From Nosema muscidifuracis (taxonomy: Eukaryota > Microsporidia > Nosematidae): a DNA stretch of 64,000 nucleotides. The stretch spans positions 310,001 to 374,000 of the forward strand of contig JAIOKI010000020.1 of the NCBI GenBank assembly GCA_028335825.1, given 5' to 3'. Both the position numbers and the translations under genes were made by a program. The notes beneath the pieces were generated by a model that did not search any database, was not told where the DNA came from, and was given only the letters and a program-made list of their open reading frames with translations. Positions 49,849-60,899 of the stretch are shown piece after piece (within the stretch, counting starts at the first letter, position 1; every line of letters starts with the position of its first letter).

Positions 49849-50841
49849 TCAGATAGAACAGTATATTGAAATCAATAATATAGACAATGTCATAACAATA
49901 GCAGGAACAACAATTTTAACATTTTTATTATCTTTAGAACCCAAGAAAAAAAGAATAAATATTAATATTGTAGAAATCATAGATAAAGATATCATAGAAA
50001 AAGACATCTCTTTTTGAGATGTTGTTGGTTCTATCATGTTAAATTCTGAATCTATTGATTTTAATTCTTCTAAAATGTAAGGTACATTCGGAATAGCTAC
50101 ATTTTCTAAATCACGTTTTCTGATAAAATGATTTTCTTTATTAGATTCATCTTGGGTAAAATCAATATAATATTCTTTCATACAATTTCTTTTATCTTCA
50201 GTGTTGATTTCTACTAATTGATTTATATCTTTATTCGATGTTGAATTAGCTGCTATTTTGTCTGAAATAAGTTTTTTATTTAGAATAAATTCGAAGTGTT
50301 CCATCTGAGATACATATTCAACATTTGGACAATATCTTCGTGGAAAATCTTTCAAATGAAAATTTATACAGGCTGGTTTATTTACACAATTATCTCTTAA
50401 ATCATAAATATTACATAACAACTTATCATAATTTTTTCCTGAATAACAAAGATCAGAAATACCTCTTTTTACATTTTCTATTGTTTTCAATAAATGATTA
50501 TGAGAATCAGATGATATTAATTGACCATCTTCGACTCTCTTTTTCAGAAAATCACAATCTTTAAAAGAAGAATCATACCATAAATTATTCAAGTCAAAGC
50601 TATAACACCTATGATCGAGTTGAACACCAAAAAAAGATTCATTTAAACATTCTCGATCACAGTCACACATTTTACGAGTAAGATGTACCAAGCATTTTGG
50701 TACTTTCTTTAATAAAAAACTTGTTGCATCATTTGTATAAACATCCGTAGATTCGATTGTATTGCATTTTTCAGTTGCTTTTTTTAGCTCTTCATCACGC
50801 CATTTTTCGAATTCTTTTAATTTTTTATTTTGATAATCCAT
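49849..50841 (-). CDS. Cysteine-rich membrane-hairpin family protein, copy 2
   Basis: A 330-residue paralogue of 46936-47898 on the same strand, about 2 kb away. The cysteine skeleton matches position for position (KKVPKCLVH, RKMCDCDREC, HRCYSFDLNNLWYD, KDCDFLKKRV, LLCNIYDLRDNCVNKPACIN, RRYCPN), although the intervening residues have diverged widely. The C-terminal hairpin (FSMISLSMISTILIFILFFLG, VPAIVMTLSILLISIYCS) is the best conserved part. No CCC signal precedes its ATG, so it may be weakly expressed or regulated differently from copy 1. Confidence 0.7.
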   Translation of the reverse strand: MDYQNKKLKEFEKWRDEELKKATEKCNTIESTDVYTNDATSFLLKKVPKCLVHLTRKMCDCDRECLNESFFGVQLDHRCYSFDLNNLWYDSSFKDCDFLKKRVEDGQLISSDSHNHLLKTIENVKRGISDLCYSGKNYDKLLCNIYDLRDNCVNKPACINFHLKDFPRRYCPNVEYVSQMEHFEFILNKKLISDKIAANSTSNKDINQLVEINTEDKRNCMKEYYIDFTQDESNKENHFIRKRDLENVAIPNVPYILEELKSIDSEFNMIEPTTSQKEMSFSMISLSMISTILIFILFFLGSKDNKNVKIVVPAIVMTLSILLISIYCSI

Positions 50842-53800
50842 ATTTAAATTAGAAATTTTATTTTATATTTCTAATAATAAATAATTTAATTAATCAATTC
50901 ATTTATAAAAATAATTGAAATATTCGTTTTATCAATGAATTAATTTTTCAAAAAATAATTTAATTATGTTAACGTTGTATTCTTTTAACAATTTTCAAAT
51001 TCAATATTATTTTTATTTGAAGTTGTTATATTAGTGGACTTAAAATTTTTATTAGAAAAAGTTATTTCATTTTTTAGAATATTGCTTTTTAAATATTTAT
51101 ATACTAGTGACTTAAATAAAAATAAATTCTAAAATCAATTAATATTAGATCAACACATTATTTATCATTTTTCTTATTAAAATTAAAAAATAATTAAGAA
51201 AGGTTCATAACTTTTTTAATATATCAATTAAATATAAAAATTTGTTCTTACATTAGTGAAATGCTATTAAACGAGTAATATTTATTAAAATTAATTAAAT
51301 GTAGGAATATTTAAATAATTTAATATAAAATTTCTAATATAACAGTGTAATTAAATAAAAAATGCTAATTTTTTATAAAATAACTCATTTCATAGAGTTT
51401 AGTTCTAGTAAATAATTAGATCTACTTTTTTAATGTCTATATATTATAACTATAACTATAAGTAAAAAAATCATTCAATACAGTAAGATTACCAATCTTC
51501 AATAATTTTTTTAGTGTTTACATTGAGCAAAATCATGCCATATGAATAAACTAAAAAAAAACACCAGTAGATCAAAAGTCACTTATAATGATGAGATAAA
51601 CCATAAAATTCATCATCTTACTTAAATAGATACAGTCCTCTACAGATGAGTTTATGGTGAAAATTTACCAAACATTTAAATAGATATCAACCGAGTTAAT
51701 TAATTACGTTTATATTGCGATATATTAAGGTTTAAATATTTGAGTACTCTTCTCTAATAAAAAAATATAATTTAAAAACTAACAATAGTGAAATACTATA
51801 AAAATTAAAGATTTATTAAATAAGTAGAATATTTTTAAACCTTGCCTTAGTTAACAGAAATATATTGACAATATTTTAACGAAGTTTGAAGAATATTTAT
51901 AAAGCAAAAATAGAAAAAAAATTAAATACTAGAAAAGTAAATTAATTTTTGAAAATAATGGTCAAATATTTTTTTATAGTTTATTTAATGAATGTTGCAA
52001 ATATTTTAAAATAATTATAAGGAATTAATAAAAAAAACACAAACCTTTAAATTAATTTAATTTTTAAGGTAATGAAAAGAAAAAAGATATTGATAGATAA
52101 TTATTAGAATAAAAAATAGAAAAATGATAGCATTTTCTTAACAAAAGAATAGCTTAATATGAAAGAAAAATATTTAGTAGCACAAAAGTGAATTTAAATT
52201 ATATAAATGAAAACCAACTAAAAAATCCGGAATCTTGAAAAAATTAAATAATGTATGTACATTACAAATTTAAGATGACAAATTAAATAGTCTTTTTATA
52301 GAATAAAAAAATAATCTCCTACCTTTCATGTTTAAAAGTAAAATTATATTTTGTTAATTAAATTTAACTTTAAGTCAGAAAATCTTTTTAATTAGAGAAT
52401 AAAATTTAACTAAAATTGTTAACAAAAGCTTAATATACATAATATAAAAATCATAAAGTTTATGGTAAGATATTCATAAATTTATACAAGAAATGTATTA
52501 CAAACATATTTCGAATTATTTAGTAAACAAAAGTTTTTTTGTGAAATAATATGGTTACATTTAAAAAATAAAGGACATAAGAACAAGTATAAACATATAT
52601 CATAATTAATAAGGTAAATTGTCATAAAATGATCACATTCTAAAAAATGTCTAAAATCGTATGATTTTGTGAAATATTTTTACTTAGTTTCATATAATAG
52701 AAATACTAAGTAGATAGAAAAATATATATTAAGCTTTACTGTGTGAATAATAAGAAATTAATTGATAAAAAATTAAACAGATGATTTTTATAAAAACTAT
52801 TGTAATTTTTAGTATTTGTTTTCTGTTTAGACACAGTAAATAAGTTAAAAAGTAAAAAAAAAATAAGATGTACAAATAAATCAATTACTATTCATCAATT
52901 ATATATAAATTAGAATTATGTAAGAATATGACAAATGATATCAAAAGATTTTAAGCTTAACACCTAAAAGTTTTCTAAGAATTTATTCTTTTGTTAAGAT
53001 AATTTGGAATTATTAGATAGAAAAGAAAGAAATATAAACTGAGAATTATATAGGTTATGCAATATAAAAAACAAAACTTGAAATATTATGACCATATTTC
53101 AGGTAAAATATGTAAAATACAAATTTAAACTTTGAGAATATGTAAAAGGGTTAATTAACACTTAATATTAGTGTCTAATTACTATGTAGAGTTCTATAGA
53201 AGGATTAAACTAATAAAAAAAAATGTATTATATATTAAATTAGAGAAAGACTATTGCCTTAAAATAAATTAGGCTAATTGATATAGAACAAATATTATGC
53301 TATCAATGAAATAATAAGAGATATTTAAAAATATTTCTTAAACCTCTAATATAAAATTTATTCATTTCTTTTTTCTATGATATAATATTATCATTTAAAA
53401 AATAGTAATTTTATTGCTATTGTTAAAGTAAATAAAATCTAAACAAAGATAAATTTTGAAGGTCTTCTAAAATCAAAGTTATTTTTTATCCAATTTGAAA
53501 ATACTTAAAAAGAATGATATAAAAATATCAAATACTATTTTTTTTTGATAATGAATTTTTTTATCTAAAAAATATTAAACATCTCATTATATATGACATA
53601 TCAATAAATGGATAATTCTCATTTAATTAAGAAATTATATATTTTATTTCAAGAAGAAAAAATTTAACAATAAATACTTTTTCAGTATTTCTAAATTTAA
53701 TATAGCTATACGCAATCTTACTGATATAAAATAAACATTTTAATTATATATTCAAGTATGAGTTCATTATTTTTTAATTTAACGAACATAATTATTAAAA

Positions 53801-53853
53801 AATTTATAGTTTACCTTATCAATTAATATAAAATTTAGATTAAAAATCATATC

Positions 53854-53927
53854 TTATTTCTTGTAGATAATTTTTTATTCAAGAACTTTAAATATTATTA
53901 AGTAAAAAAATTATCTACAAGAAATAA
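53854..53927. repeat. Perfect 23-bp inverted repeat (fold-back)
   Basis: The left arm starts TTATTTCTTGTAGATAA (53854-53876) and the right arm (53905-53927) is its exact reverse complement around a 28-base loop. In this AT-rich background a perfect 23-base match containing mixed bases is not expected by chance. It may be a tiny fold-back transposon remnant, a hairpin RNA or a regulatory palindrome. Confidence 0.7.
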
Positions 53928-54451
53928 TGCACTTAACATTTTAATAAAATTTGAAAGAAAAATCTTTTGTAAACTTTAAAATTTAAATAAATTTAAATTA
54001 ATTTTATTTCGTATATTTAACGTAATTTCTAATATAATGAATCAATATTAAAAAAACAGGATTTTTATTTTATTTTTCATTAAACAAAACTTTGATTTAT
54101 TAAATTCTTAATTTTGTATAAAAATAATTAAAAAAATTTAATATCAAATTAAATTTTTTAAAAAACAAACAAAATTTGTTAAAGGATAAATTAACAATAA
54201 AAACAAATACCAAAAATAATTTTTTTTTTCATTGTAAACTAAAGATCAATATCAAAATTATAAAGATCTATATATAATCTAATCTTATGATTTTTTTTAC
54301 TTTTAAATCAGTAAGTTACGTAACAAATATAAAGTTTTTATACCATTTTTTATTTAAATACTTTTTTGTTAAAATAAATTTATTTGTAAACATAATAAAT
54401 TAATTTAATTATGTTTGTTTTCGTCATATCTTAAAATAATAATTTTAACTA

Positions 54452-54454
54452 CCC
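54452..54454 (+). promoter_or_regulatory. CCC start signal of the large secreted repeat protein
   Basis: ACCCTA directly before ATG 54457. It selects this ATG, which also starts the signal peptide, over the TTG 14 codons upstream. Confidence 0.55.
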
Positions 54455-54456
54455 TA

Positions 54457-57393
54457 ATGAATTTAATGTATTTTAATATCGTATTATTGTTACTAGGATG
54501 TATAAAATCAACAAAAGATTACAGCTATAATCAAGAGAATGTTTATCGAAGTACTGAAACTCGAACATTCAATTTATCAGATGGCGATCCTGATATTAAT
54601 ATTCATGATGATTTAAAAGAGGCAGAAGATATACTTAAGGATTTGATAAAAAATAATGTAAAAGAATTTGATAATTTAAATGGATCTGAAAAAGAAAAAG
54701 AGTTTAATAGAGAAACCGAGTACAAAATTGATCTTAGTTATACACTTTTAGGATCAAAGGCTGCTGAAACATCTACTATTTCTGAGTATAAAGAATTGGA
54801 TATTGAAAAAATACAGGAATCTACTTCTACAAAAGAATCAACAAGTAAAAACATACATTCTACAGATCTAAACAAAGAATTAATTATGTCTGAATCAAAT
54901 CAATCAAATGGTTTAAATCAAAAAAATAGTGTATCTAATCAAACTAAAATTATACCAAAAGTAATTGACATAAAATCTAGTGATCATTATAATGAATTCA
55001 ATTGTACTAATTTTGTAGTAATTAAAGATTCAGAAGAAAATTCGAGCACAACAAATGATCATTATGAATATGAAGTAAAATCATCTAAAAATACTAGTAA
55101 AATTGTCAATGATGAAATAACTAGCAGTATAACAAAAGAAACTGTTGAAGTATCGGAAAATACTAGTAAAATTGTCAATGATGAAATAACTAGCAGTATT
55201 ACAAAAGACAGTGTTAAAGTATCGGAAAATTTTGAAAGTACTTATGATAATGAAATAACTAGCAGTATTAAAAAAGATACTGTTAAAGTATCGGAAAATA
55301 CTAGTAAAATTGTCAATGATGAAATAACTAGCAGTATAACAAAAGAAACTGTTAAAGTATCGGAAAATACTAGTAAAATTGTCAATGATGAAATAAATAC
55401 TAAAATTAAAAAAGACAGTGTTAAAGTATCGGAAAATTTTGAAAGTACTTATGATAATGAAATAACTAGCAGTATTACAAGAGAAACTGTTAAACTATCG
55501 GAAAATATTGAGAAAGGTGTCAATGATGAAATAACTACTAGTATTACAAGAGACACTGTTCAAGTGATTGGAAATTTTGACAATACTTCTGGCAATGAAA
55601 TAATTACTAATATTGCTAAAAGAAACCTAAAAATATCAAATAGCCTTGAAGATAAAAATCAATTTATAAAAGAAGCTCCTTTTTTTACACTAATAGAAAA
55701 AACTAAAAATGCAAATATTGAGAAACAGCAGCAAAATAAAAAATTTGTAATGCCACAAAATGAAGGTATCGTTACTTTTTCAGAAGATGAAAAAGTAGTA
55801 GCATTTTCACCCATCAGTGATATAACAATAGATGAAAGATTTTTATCAAGCAATAATAACACACCATCTGAAGATATGTTTAGGTCTTCAACTTTATCTG
55901 ACGTTAATGATCAAGATTTAATGTTGCTTAAATCAAAGGATACTTCAAAATATTATAAACTAGCACATGGAATAAGTCCTTTTAGTACAGATTCAAGTGT
56001 ATATGAAAATAATTACTATTTAAATGCAGTAAAATCTAATTTTGTTGGAAAAAATTCTAAACAGGACGTGATAAAAAAATATGAGGTTACTAATAACATA
56101 TTGGAATGTGTAAATGATAAACCAGTTCCAAAAGAAATAGATAAATGTAGAGAATCACATGATATCAATACAATATCAAAATTATCTGATTCTTCATCAA
56201 TTCAAGAAAAATTACCTTTTGTAAAAACACAATCGTGTGTTATTTTTCCGAGCTTTGATAAATCTGAGAATGATATAAAAAATAATAATTCATTTTCACA
56301 TCAAACTAGAGCAAATTCTGCATTTACATTGTACGATAAAATCAATCAATATAATATTTGTAAAAACGATTTGACTTCAGAAATAAATATTGTGCAAGAT
56401 CAAAAAGAAGAAAACAAAAATGATATGTTTACTAATCCTGATAATCAATATACATCCGAAACATCCAATAAAGCTGTTTTTGAAGAAAATACTGATATTT
56501 CATCCAAAAGTTCTTCTGAAAGACAAATTGACATTACTACCATAGAAAGTCAAAGTTCTTATTCGGAAAGAAATTTGACAAATGAAGATATTCATACAGA
56601 TCCTTCTGAATCATCCAAAACATCAAGCATTCAGTATTTTAGTTCAAATAAACGACTAAATGATTCTAAAAAAATAGAATGTCATGAAAAATCTAATAAT
56701 ATCAATTCAAGACAAAGAAGATCTAATCTACAAGATAATGTAGATGTAATCACATTAGAAGGTCATGAAAAATTTAATGATATCAATCCGATACAAAGAA
56801 AATGCAATCTTAAAGATAACGTATATGTAATCACAACAGAAGGTCATGAAAAATCTAATTATATCAATCCGATACAAAGAAAATGCAATCTTAAAGATAA
56901 CGTATATGTAATCACAATAGCAGAAGAGTATGAAATTAAGGATAAAAACAAAGGACACACTTATCAAAATGATGATATCGAAGTAAATCTTAGTGATGTG
57001 CAACATTTAACAAATAATAAAATATACAAAAAGAGTAATTCAGGTAGTTCAATTTATCCACCTTCTACTGACGATGATATCAATTTTACTGATATTAAAT
57101 CAGAATCAGGAGATTCAGCATATGAAAATTCATTATGCAAAGAAAATATACTCGAAGAATTAGAGAATCAACAAACTCATAAGAAAGAAATTATAGAAGA
57201 CCATGATCCAGGAAATATTGAGACTATAAAAAACCACGCCAAAGAACTTGATCAAAGTGATGAAAAGACAGAAAATTTTACAGATACGAGTGTTTCAAAT
57301 ATATTTTATCATGATAAAATTAATGATAAAAAATCTTCCATGGTGACTCTTACTTTATATTCTGTTAAGAAGATTTCGAAATATTCAATGTAG
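54457..57393 (+). CDS. Large secreted repeat protein, about 978 aa
   Basis: An unrecognised, hydrophilic Ser/Asn/Lys/Glu-rich protein. It starts with a signal peptide (MNLMYFNIVLLLLGCIKS). Eight tandem 23-residue units (55087-55638; core NDEITSSITKETVKVS) follow at about residues 211-394. The units come in two types arranged A-A-B, A-A-B, then two decayed. Near residues 768-830 a second repeat (EGHEKSNYINPIQRKCNLKD) occurs two to three times. No membrane anchor is seen at the C-terminus. A secreted, repeat-rich layout fits a spore wall, polar-tube-associated or host-facing protein, but that is inference. Confidence 0.75.
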   Translation: MNLMYFNIVLLLLGCIKSTKDYSYNQENVYRSTETRTFNLSDGDPDINIHDDLKEAEDILKDLIKNNVKEFDNLNGSEKEKEFNRETEYKIDLSYTLLGSKAAETSTISEYKELDIEKIQESTSTKESTSKNIHSTDLNKELIMSESNQSNGLNQKNSVSNQTKIIPKVIDIKSSDHYNEFNCTNFVVIKDSEENSSTTNDHYEYEVKSSKNTSKIVNDEITSSITKETVEVSENTSKIVNDEITSSITKDSVKVSENFESTYDNEITSSIKKDTVKVSENTSKIVNDEITSSITKETVKVSENTSKIVNDEINTKIKKDSVKVSENFESTYDNEITSSITRETVKLSENIEKGVNDEITTSITRDTVQVIGNFDNTSGNEIITNIAKRNLKISNSLEDKNQFIKEAPFFTLIEKTKNANIEKQQQNKKFVMPQNEGIVTFSEDEKVVAFSPISDITIDERFLSSNNNTPSEDMFRSSTLSDVNDQDLMLLKSKDTSKYYKLAHGISPFSTDSSVYENNYYLNAVKSNFVGKNSKQDVIKKYEVTNNILECVNDKPVPKEIDKCRESHDINTISKLSDSSSIQEKLPFVKTQSCVIFPSFDKSENDIKNNNSFSHQTRANSAFTLYDKINQYNICKNDLTSEINIVQDQKEENKNDMFTNPDNQYTSETSNKAVFEENTDISSKSSSERQIDITTIESQSSYSERNLTNEDIHTDPSESSKTSSIQYFSSNKRLNDSKKIECHEKSNNINSRQRRSNLQDNVDVITLEGHEKFNDINPIQRKCNLKDNVYVITTEGHEKSNYINPIQRKCNLKDNVYVITIAEEYEIKDKNKGHTYQNDDIEVNLSDVQHLTNNKIYKKSNSGSSIYPPSTDDDINFTDIKSESGDSAYENSLCKENILEELENQQTHKKEIIEDHDPGNIETIKNHAKELDQSDEKTENFTDTSVSNIFYHDKINDKKSSMVTLTLYSVKKISKYSM
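55087..55638 (+). repeat. Eight 69-bp in-frame tandem repeats
   Basis: Units of exactly 69 bases encode 23 residues each. Types are NTSKIVND (A) and NFESTYDN (B) heads on a shared NEITSSI body. The order A-A-B repeats twice, so a 207-base block was duplicated after the single units arose. The last two units are diverged. Confidence 0.85.
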
Positions 57394-58692
57394 AAATAAA
57401 TTTGTAAATAGTTGTATTTGTGTATATTTTTTAACAAATCAAAAAATTTATACTTTAATATAAAGTAAATAATTTAATTTAAAAATTTCTCTGATCAGTT
57501 GTATATATTTTTATAAATCATTACAGTTTTTATTATATTTAAAGTGACAAAATGATTAGATAGCAGGTCACACTTATTATTTTCCATCTTTGACCTTACT
57601 TTGGTTGTCAAAAAAATTTATTCCAATTTATATATTTAACAACTTCTTTTAAACATTTCTTATTTATTTATATCTTATAAAAATGTTAGAGGTTAAAAAT
57701 ATTTTATGATCAGTTACCTCGTATTTAATTTTTTTTAACTCTAATTTACTTGATAATTAAGTAAATATAACAGATATGAAGATAAAAATAGAATTTATAA
57801 TATCTGTGTTAACATAAACAATTTCATAATTTACTCAAAGTCAAATTTAATCAATATGAAACAACAATTATATTTCTCATTTGATTATTTTTGTATTACG
57901 ATATTTAAATATATTTTTCTTAACAATTATTTTTAAGCATTTCTAAAACATAATTAGCTGATGCTATTTATGAGCAGATAGGGGAAATTAAACAAATTTA
58001 GTTATAATAAATTTATGCAAGGGAAAATCGAGCAATTATGTATCAGTTCTTTAGAGTTTTATTTCAGATCAAGTCTCATCCCTGAACATTATGTTAAATA
58101 AAGAGATAAAACAATTACAAAGTAAAAATCTATAATCATCCGTATGCACATTACTGAAAGTTTTTTAGCTCTGTTTCTTTATTAGATATTTAATTTAATA
58201 TGACTTATATCGGTTAAAATGTTTATTCTCGTGATATTTTTCAGACAATGAGTTGAATTTATTATAAAAATATAGCAATATATGAGTCAAGATACTTGTA
58301 TTTATATCATTAATGAAATTTAAACAATAATATAATTAAAATTGAGGCACAATAAGAATTTCTCAATATTACATCTACATGTCGTTACAACTATAATCTG
58401 CTTCAAATTAAATTGTATTAATGTGAATTAAACAAAAGGAAAATGAATCTTTCTCTAGATTTAAATGCTAGAGAAATATGTTTTAATAAATAAATACTTA
58501 TTCAATCATTTATTAAAAATCAGATTACATTAATTAATTTTTTATATAGCTTTTAAATTAAAATCACTATTTCTGAATTCAAATTCAAATGAAAATAAAT
58601 ATTCTGTCATTTTATAATATTACATAGAGAGAAATATAATGACAAATAAAGTTAGTTATTATAAAATAAAAATGTATTTTAAAGATTAAGTT
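57394..58692. other. Gene-free stretch
   Basis: No recognised gene or repeat array. A CCC at 58080 opens only a 14-codon frame. Some parts (57960-58140) are slightly less AT-biased, without further structure I can name. Confidence 0.35.
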
Positions 58693-59289
58693 TTAATCGT
58701 AATTTCCGAAAATAAAATTGATGAATAATCTAACAATTACAACAATTATAACATAGATGCAAACTTCTTTACAGATACTCCCGAAAGTTCTTTGTTCATT
58801 TTCTTGACTTTTATTTTCTATAATAGAGACATAGAAAGAGTAAATTTCCATGAATGAACCAGTCTTTATTCTAATTCCTCTAATATCATTTGAAATTAGG
58901 ACATTTCTTTTATTAATTTTATCAAATACTCTAATTATATATTCTCTACTGATATTTAACAAGTTCGTATCTACCTTCAATAAGAAAAAATTTCTTTTTA
59001 AATCTTCAGCAAAGCTTTTTTGATACTTATCCTTATTAGGATCTGAGTCTGGTAAAGATTTTATAAAATTTTCATATAGATTCTCATCTTGTTCTTCCAA
59101 AGAGATACTCTGGGCAACTGGATTGCATTCTTCATATCCATTCTTTGAATCCACTAATTGAGCATTTTCATATAAAAAAGGTATATTATCATGGCAAACT
59201 ACTAGTATTTGTGTGTTCATATCTTTTTTGTAACTGTATATGGTCAATTTATATGTTCCTCTTGGTTGTGATAAAACTAAATTTGACAT
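58693..59289 (-). CDS. Tail-anchored protein of unknown function, 198 aa
   Basis: A hydrophilic N-terminal 170 residues with a mixed alpha/beta look (GTYKLTIYSYKKDMNTQILV, REYIIRVFDKINKRNVLISN) and one hydrophobic segment at the very end (VCIYVIIVVIVRLFINFIFG). No signal peptide, so a tail anchor facing the cytosol is likely. No family is recognised. The start context is weak (GACCTT before ATG). It is the only gene between two long spacers. Confidence 0.5.
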   Translation of the reverse strand: MSNLVLSQPRGTYKLTIYSYKKDMNTQILVVCHDNIPFLYENAQLVDSKNGYEECNPVAQSISLEEQDENLYENFIKSLPDSDPNKDKYQKSFAEDLKRNFFLLKVDTNLLNISREYIIRVFDKINKRNVLISNDIRGIRIKTGSFMEIYSFYVSIIENKSQENEQRTFGSICKEVCIYVIIVVIVRLFINFIFGNYD

Positions 59290-60899
59290 AAGGTCAGTAT
59301 AATAATTTTTTTATGTTTTCAAGGAGATCATAGATGTAATTAAAAATCTATAATTTATATGATATATCTGTTTAATTTAATTAGTTACTTGATATTTCTT
59401 AAATTTAACCAAATAAATTATTGACATTTCAAATATGTCAAATTTAAGGAGAAATATTGACATTCTAATAACTCAAAATTTTACTAAGCTAAAAATTATT
59501 ATATTAAATAAATAAAATATTCTACAACTATTGTATTTTCTTATATATTTGCTGAAGTATGATGCTTCTTATGTTTTAGAAAATGGTGTCATATCTAGTA
59601 TTTTTATAAATAACTGATTCTTTTTTTCATCTAAAAAAGTTAATTCTTTTAATTCATAAAAATAAATGTCAGTTTATTCTGATAATATTAACTCTACCAG
59701 ATCAATCAAAATATTAAATATTTCTTTAAAATGATTACGTTATTTTTTATTTTTTTAGTCAGAAATATATAATTTTTTTCTCACAAGTAAGACTCTTGTG
59801 GTATGCTAGTATGTGTCTGAAATTTTTAAATGAAAGAGCTTTTATTATATTTATAATAAATTATTCATATATATAAAAAAAGTTGTAAATTCAGAATTTA
59901 TTGCTTTTTTCGCCTTAGTAAATGTATATTCCTTTTCTGAGAATAGAAAAGCTTCAGCTAAGATGAACAATAAACCAATAATGAAACCTAAAAATATACA
60001 AGTTTATAGCTTTCTGACTATATTGTATAATAATGATCTATAGCTATAAAACTAAGCTATTTGAGAAAGATTAAAATTTCCAAGATACAAAAGAAAACTG
60101 ATGTCTTTATTTATCATAATCAGGGGTAACAATTATATAATAATAAAAACAACTAAAAAAGAGTTAAATAAATTTTAAATACAAGTTCTTAATGATAAGT
60201 CTCAAAAAATAGTGACTTAACATATTCCATTTTTAACTTTAAAGTTTAATTAGTCTGATAGAGTTAAAAAGTGAAAAAACACTCAAGTATTATCTCACAA
60301 ATCTTCCAATGAGAAGAGGAAAATTACATGAATAAATTTATTTAATTTGATAGACTTAGTATTTTACAATATTGGATTTTATCTTCTTAATTTAACATTA
60401 TTTAATGTATTACAAACTTAATAGGATACATATTTATTTTCTTGAAGCAGTTACATTGACTATTATTGTTTCTAATTAAATATAAAACTAAATAGATGTA
60501 CGTATTTATCTTTTCAAAATTGGTTCTATATATATTAATTAGAATCATGTAACTTTTAATTTAATAAAATATTTGAAAAAACGAGGGTTAATAAATTCAT
60601 TTCATTCTTAGCTATATTTATATTCAGCTTAGCAGAAAACTTCATGTGATTAGAATCCTTATATTCAACTAATAACAAAAGATTTCTAATCTTTACATTA
60701 ATCTTTTTTGATAAGATTTTACTTTCATAACCACAAAATGAAAAAATTTGCTATTATTTCAATATTTTCAAGAAATATTAATTGATTAGATTTATTATTC
60801 TAAAAACTTGTTATCTTAGTAATAAATATTAGTGTTTAACATAATTGAGGTTCAATAATATAACATTCCTCTTTAGACGTGTAATTTCAATCAACAAAT
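59290..60899. other. Gene-free stretch with a LINE 3' relic
   Basis: Apart from the LINE relic at 59785-59880 nothing is recognised. A minus-strand CCCC-ATG at 60117 opens a 21-codon frame only. Confidence 0.35.
59785..59880 (+). mobile_element. Decayed LINE 3' UTR relic
   Basis: CACAAGTAAGACTCTTGTGG followed by TATGCTAGTATGTGTCTGA matches the LINE 3' UTR segment at 559-590 (ACAAGCAAGACCTTTATGG, TATGCTGGTGTGTGTCAC) with substitutions. An AATAAATTATT end follows in the right order. It is an old insertion of the same LINE lineage, more than 50 kb from the fresh array. Confidence 0.65.

Larger units (their letters stand above)
50842..54456. other. 3.6-kb AT-rich desert with two fold-back sequences
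   Basis: No protein gene is recognised. A perfect 23-base inverted repeat lies at 53854-53876 and 53905-53927. A second potential structure at 51588-51658 can form either of two overlapping stems (ATGATGA/TCATCAT, or ACCATAAA with TTTATGGT plus TTCATC with GATGAG). The rest has very low complexity. The CCC signal of the next gene lies at 54452-54454. Confidence 0.4.

Noticed and set aside
60052-60117. 21-codon minus-strand frame with a good C-run signal
   Set aside because: Too short to judge. It sits in a gene-free stretch and is kept only as a note.
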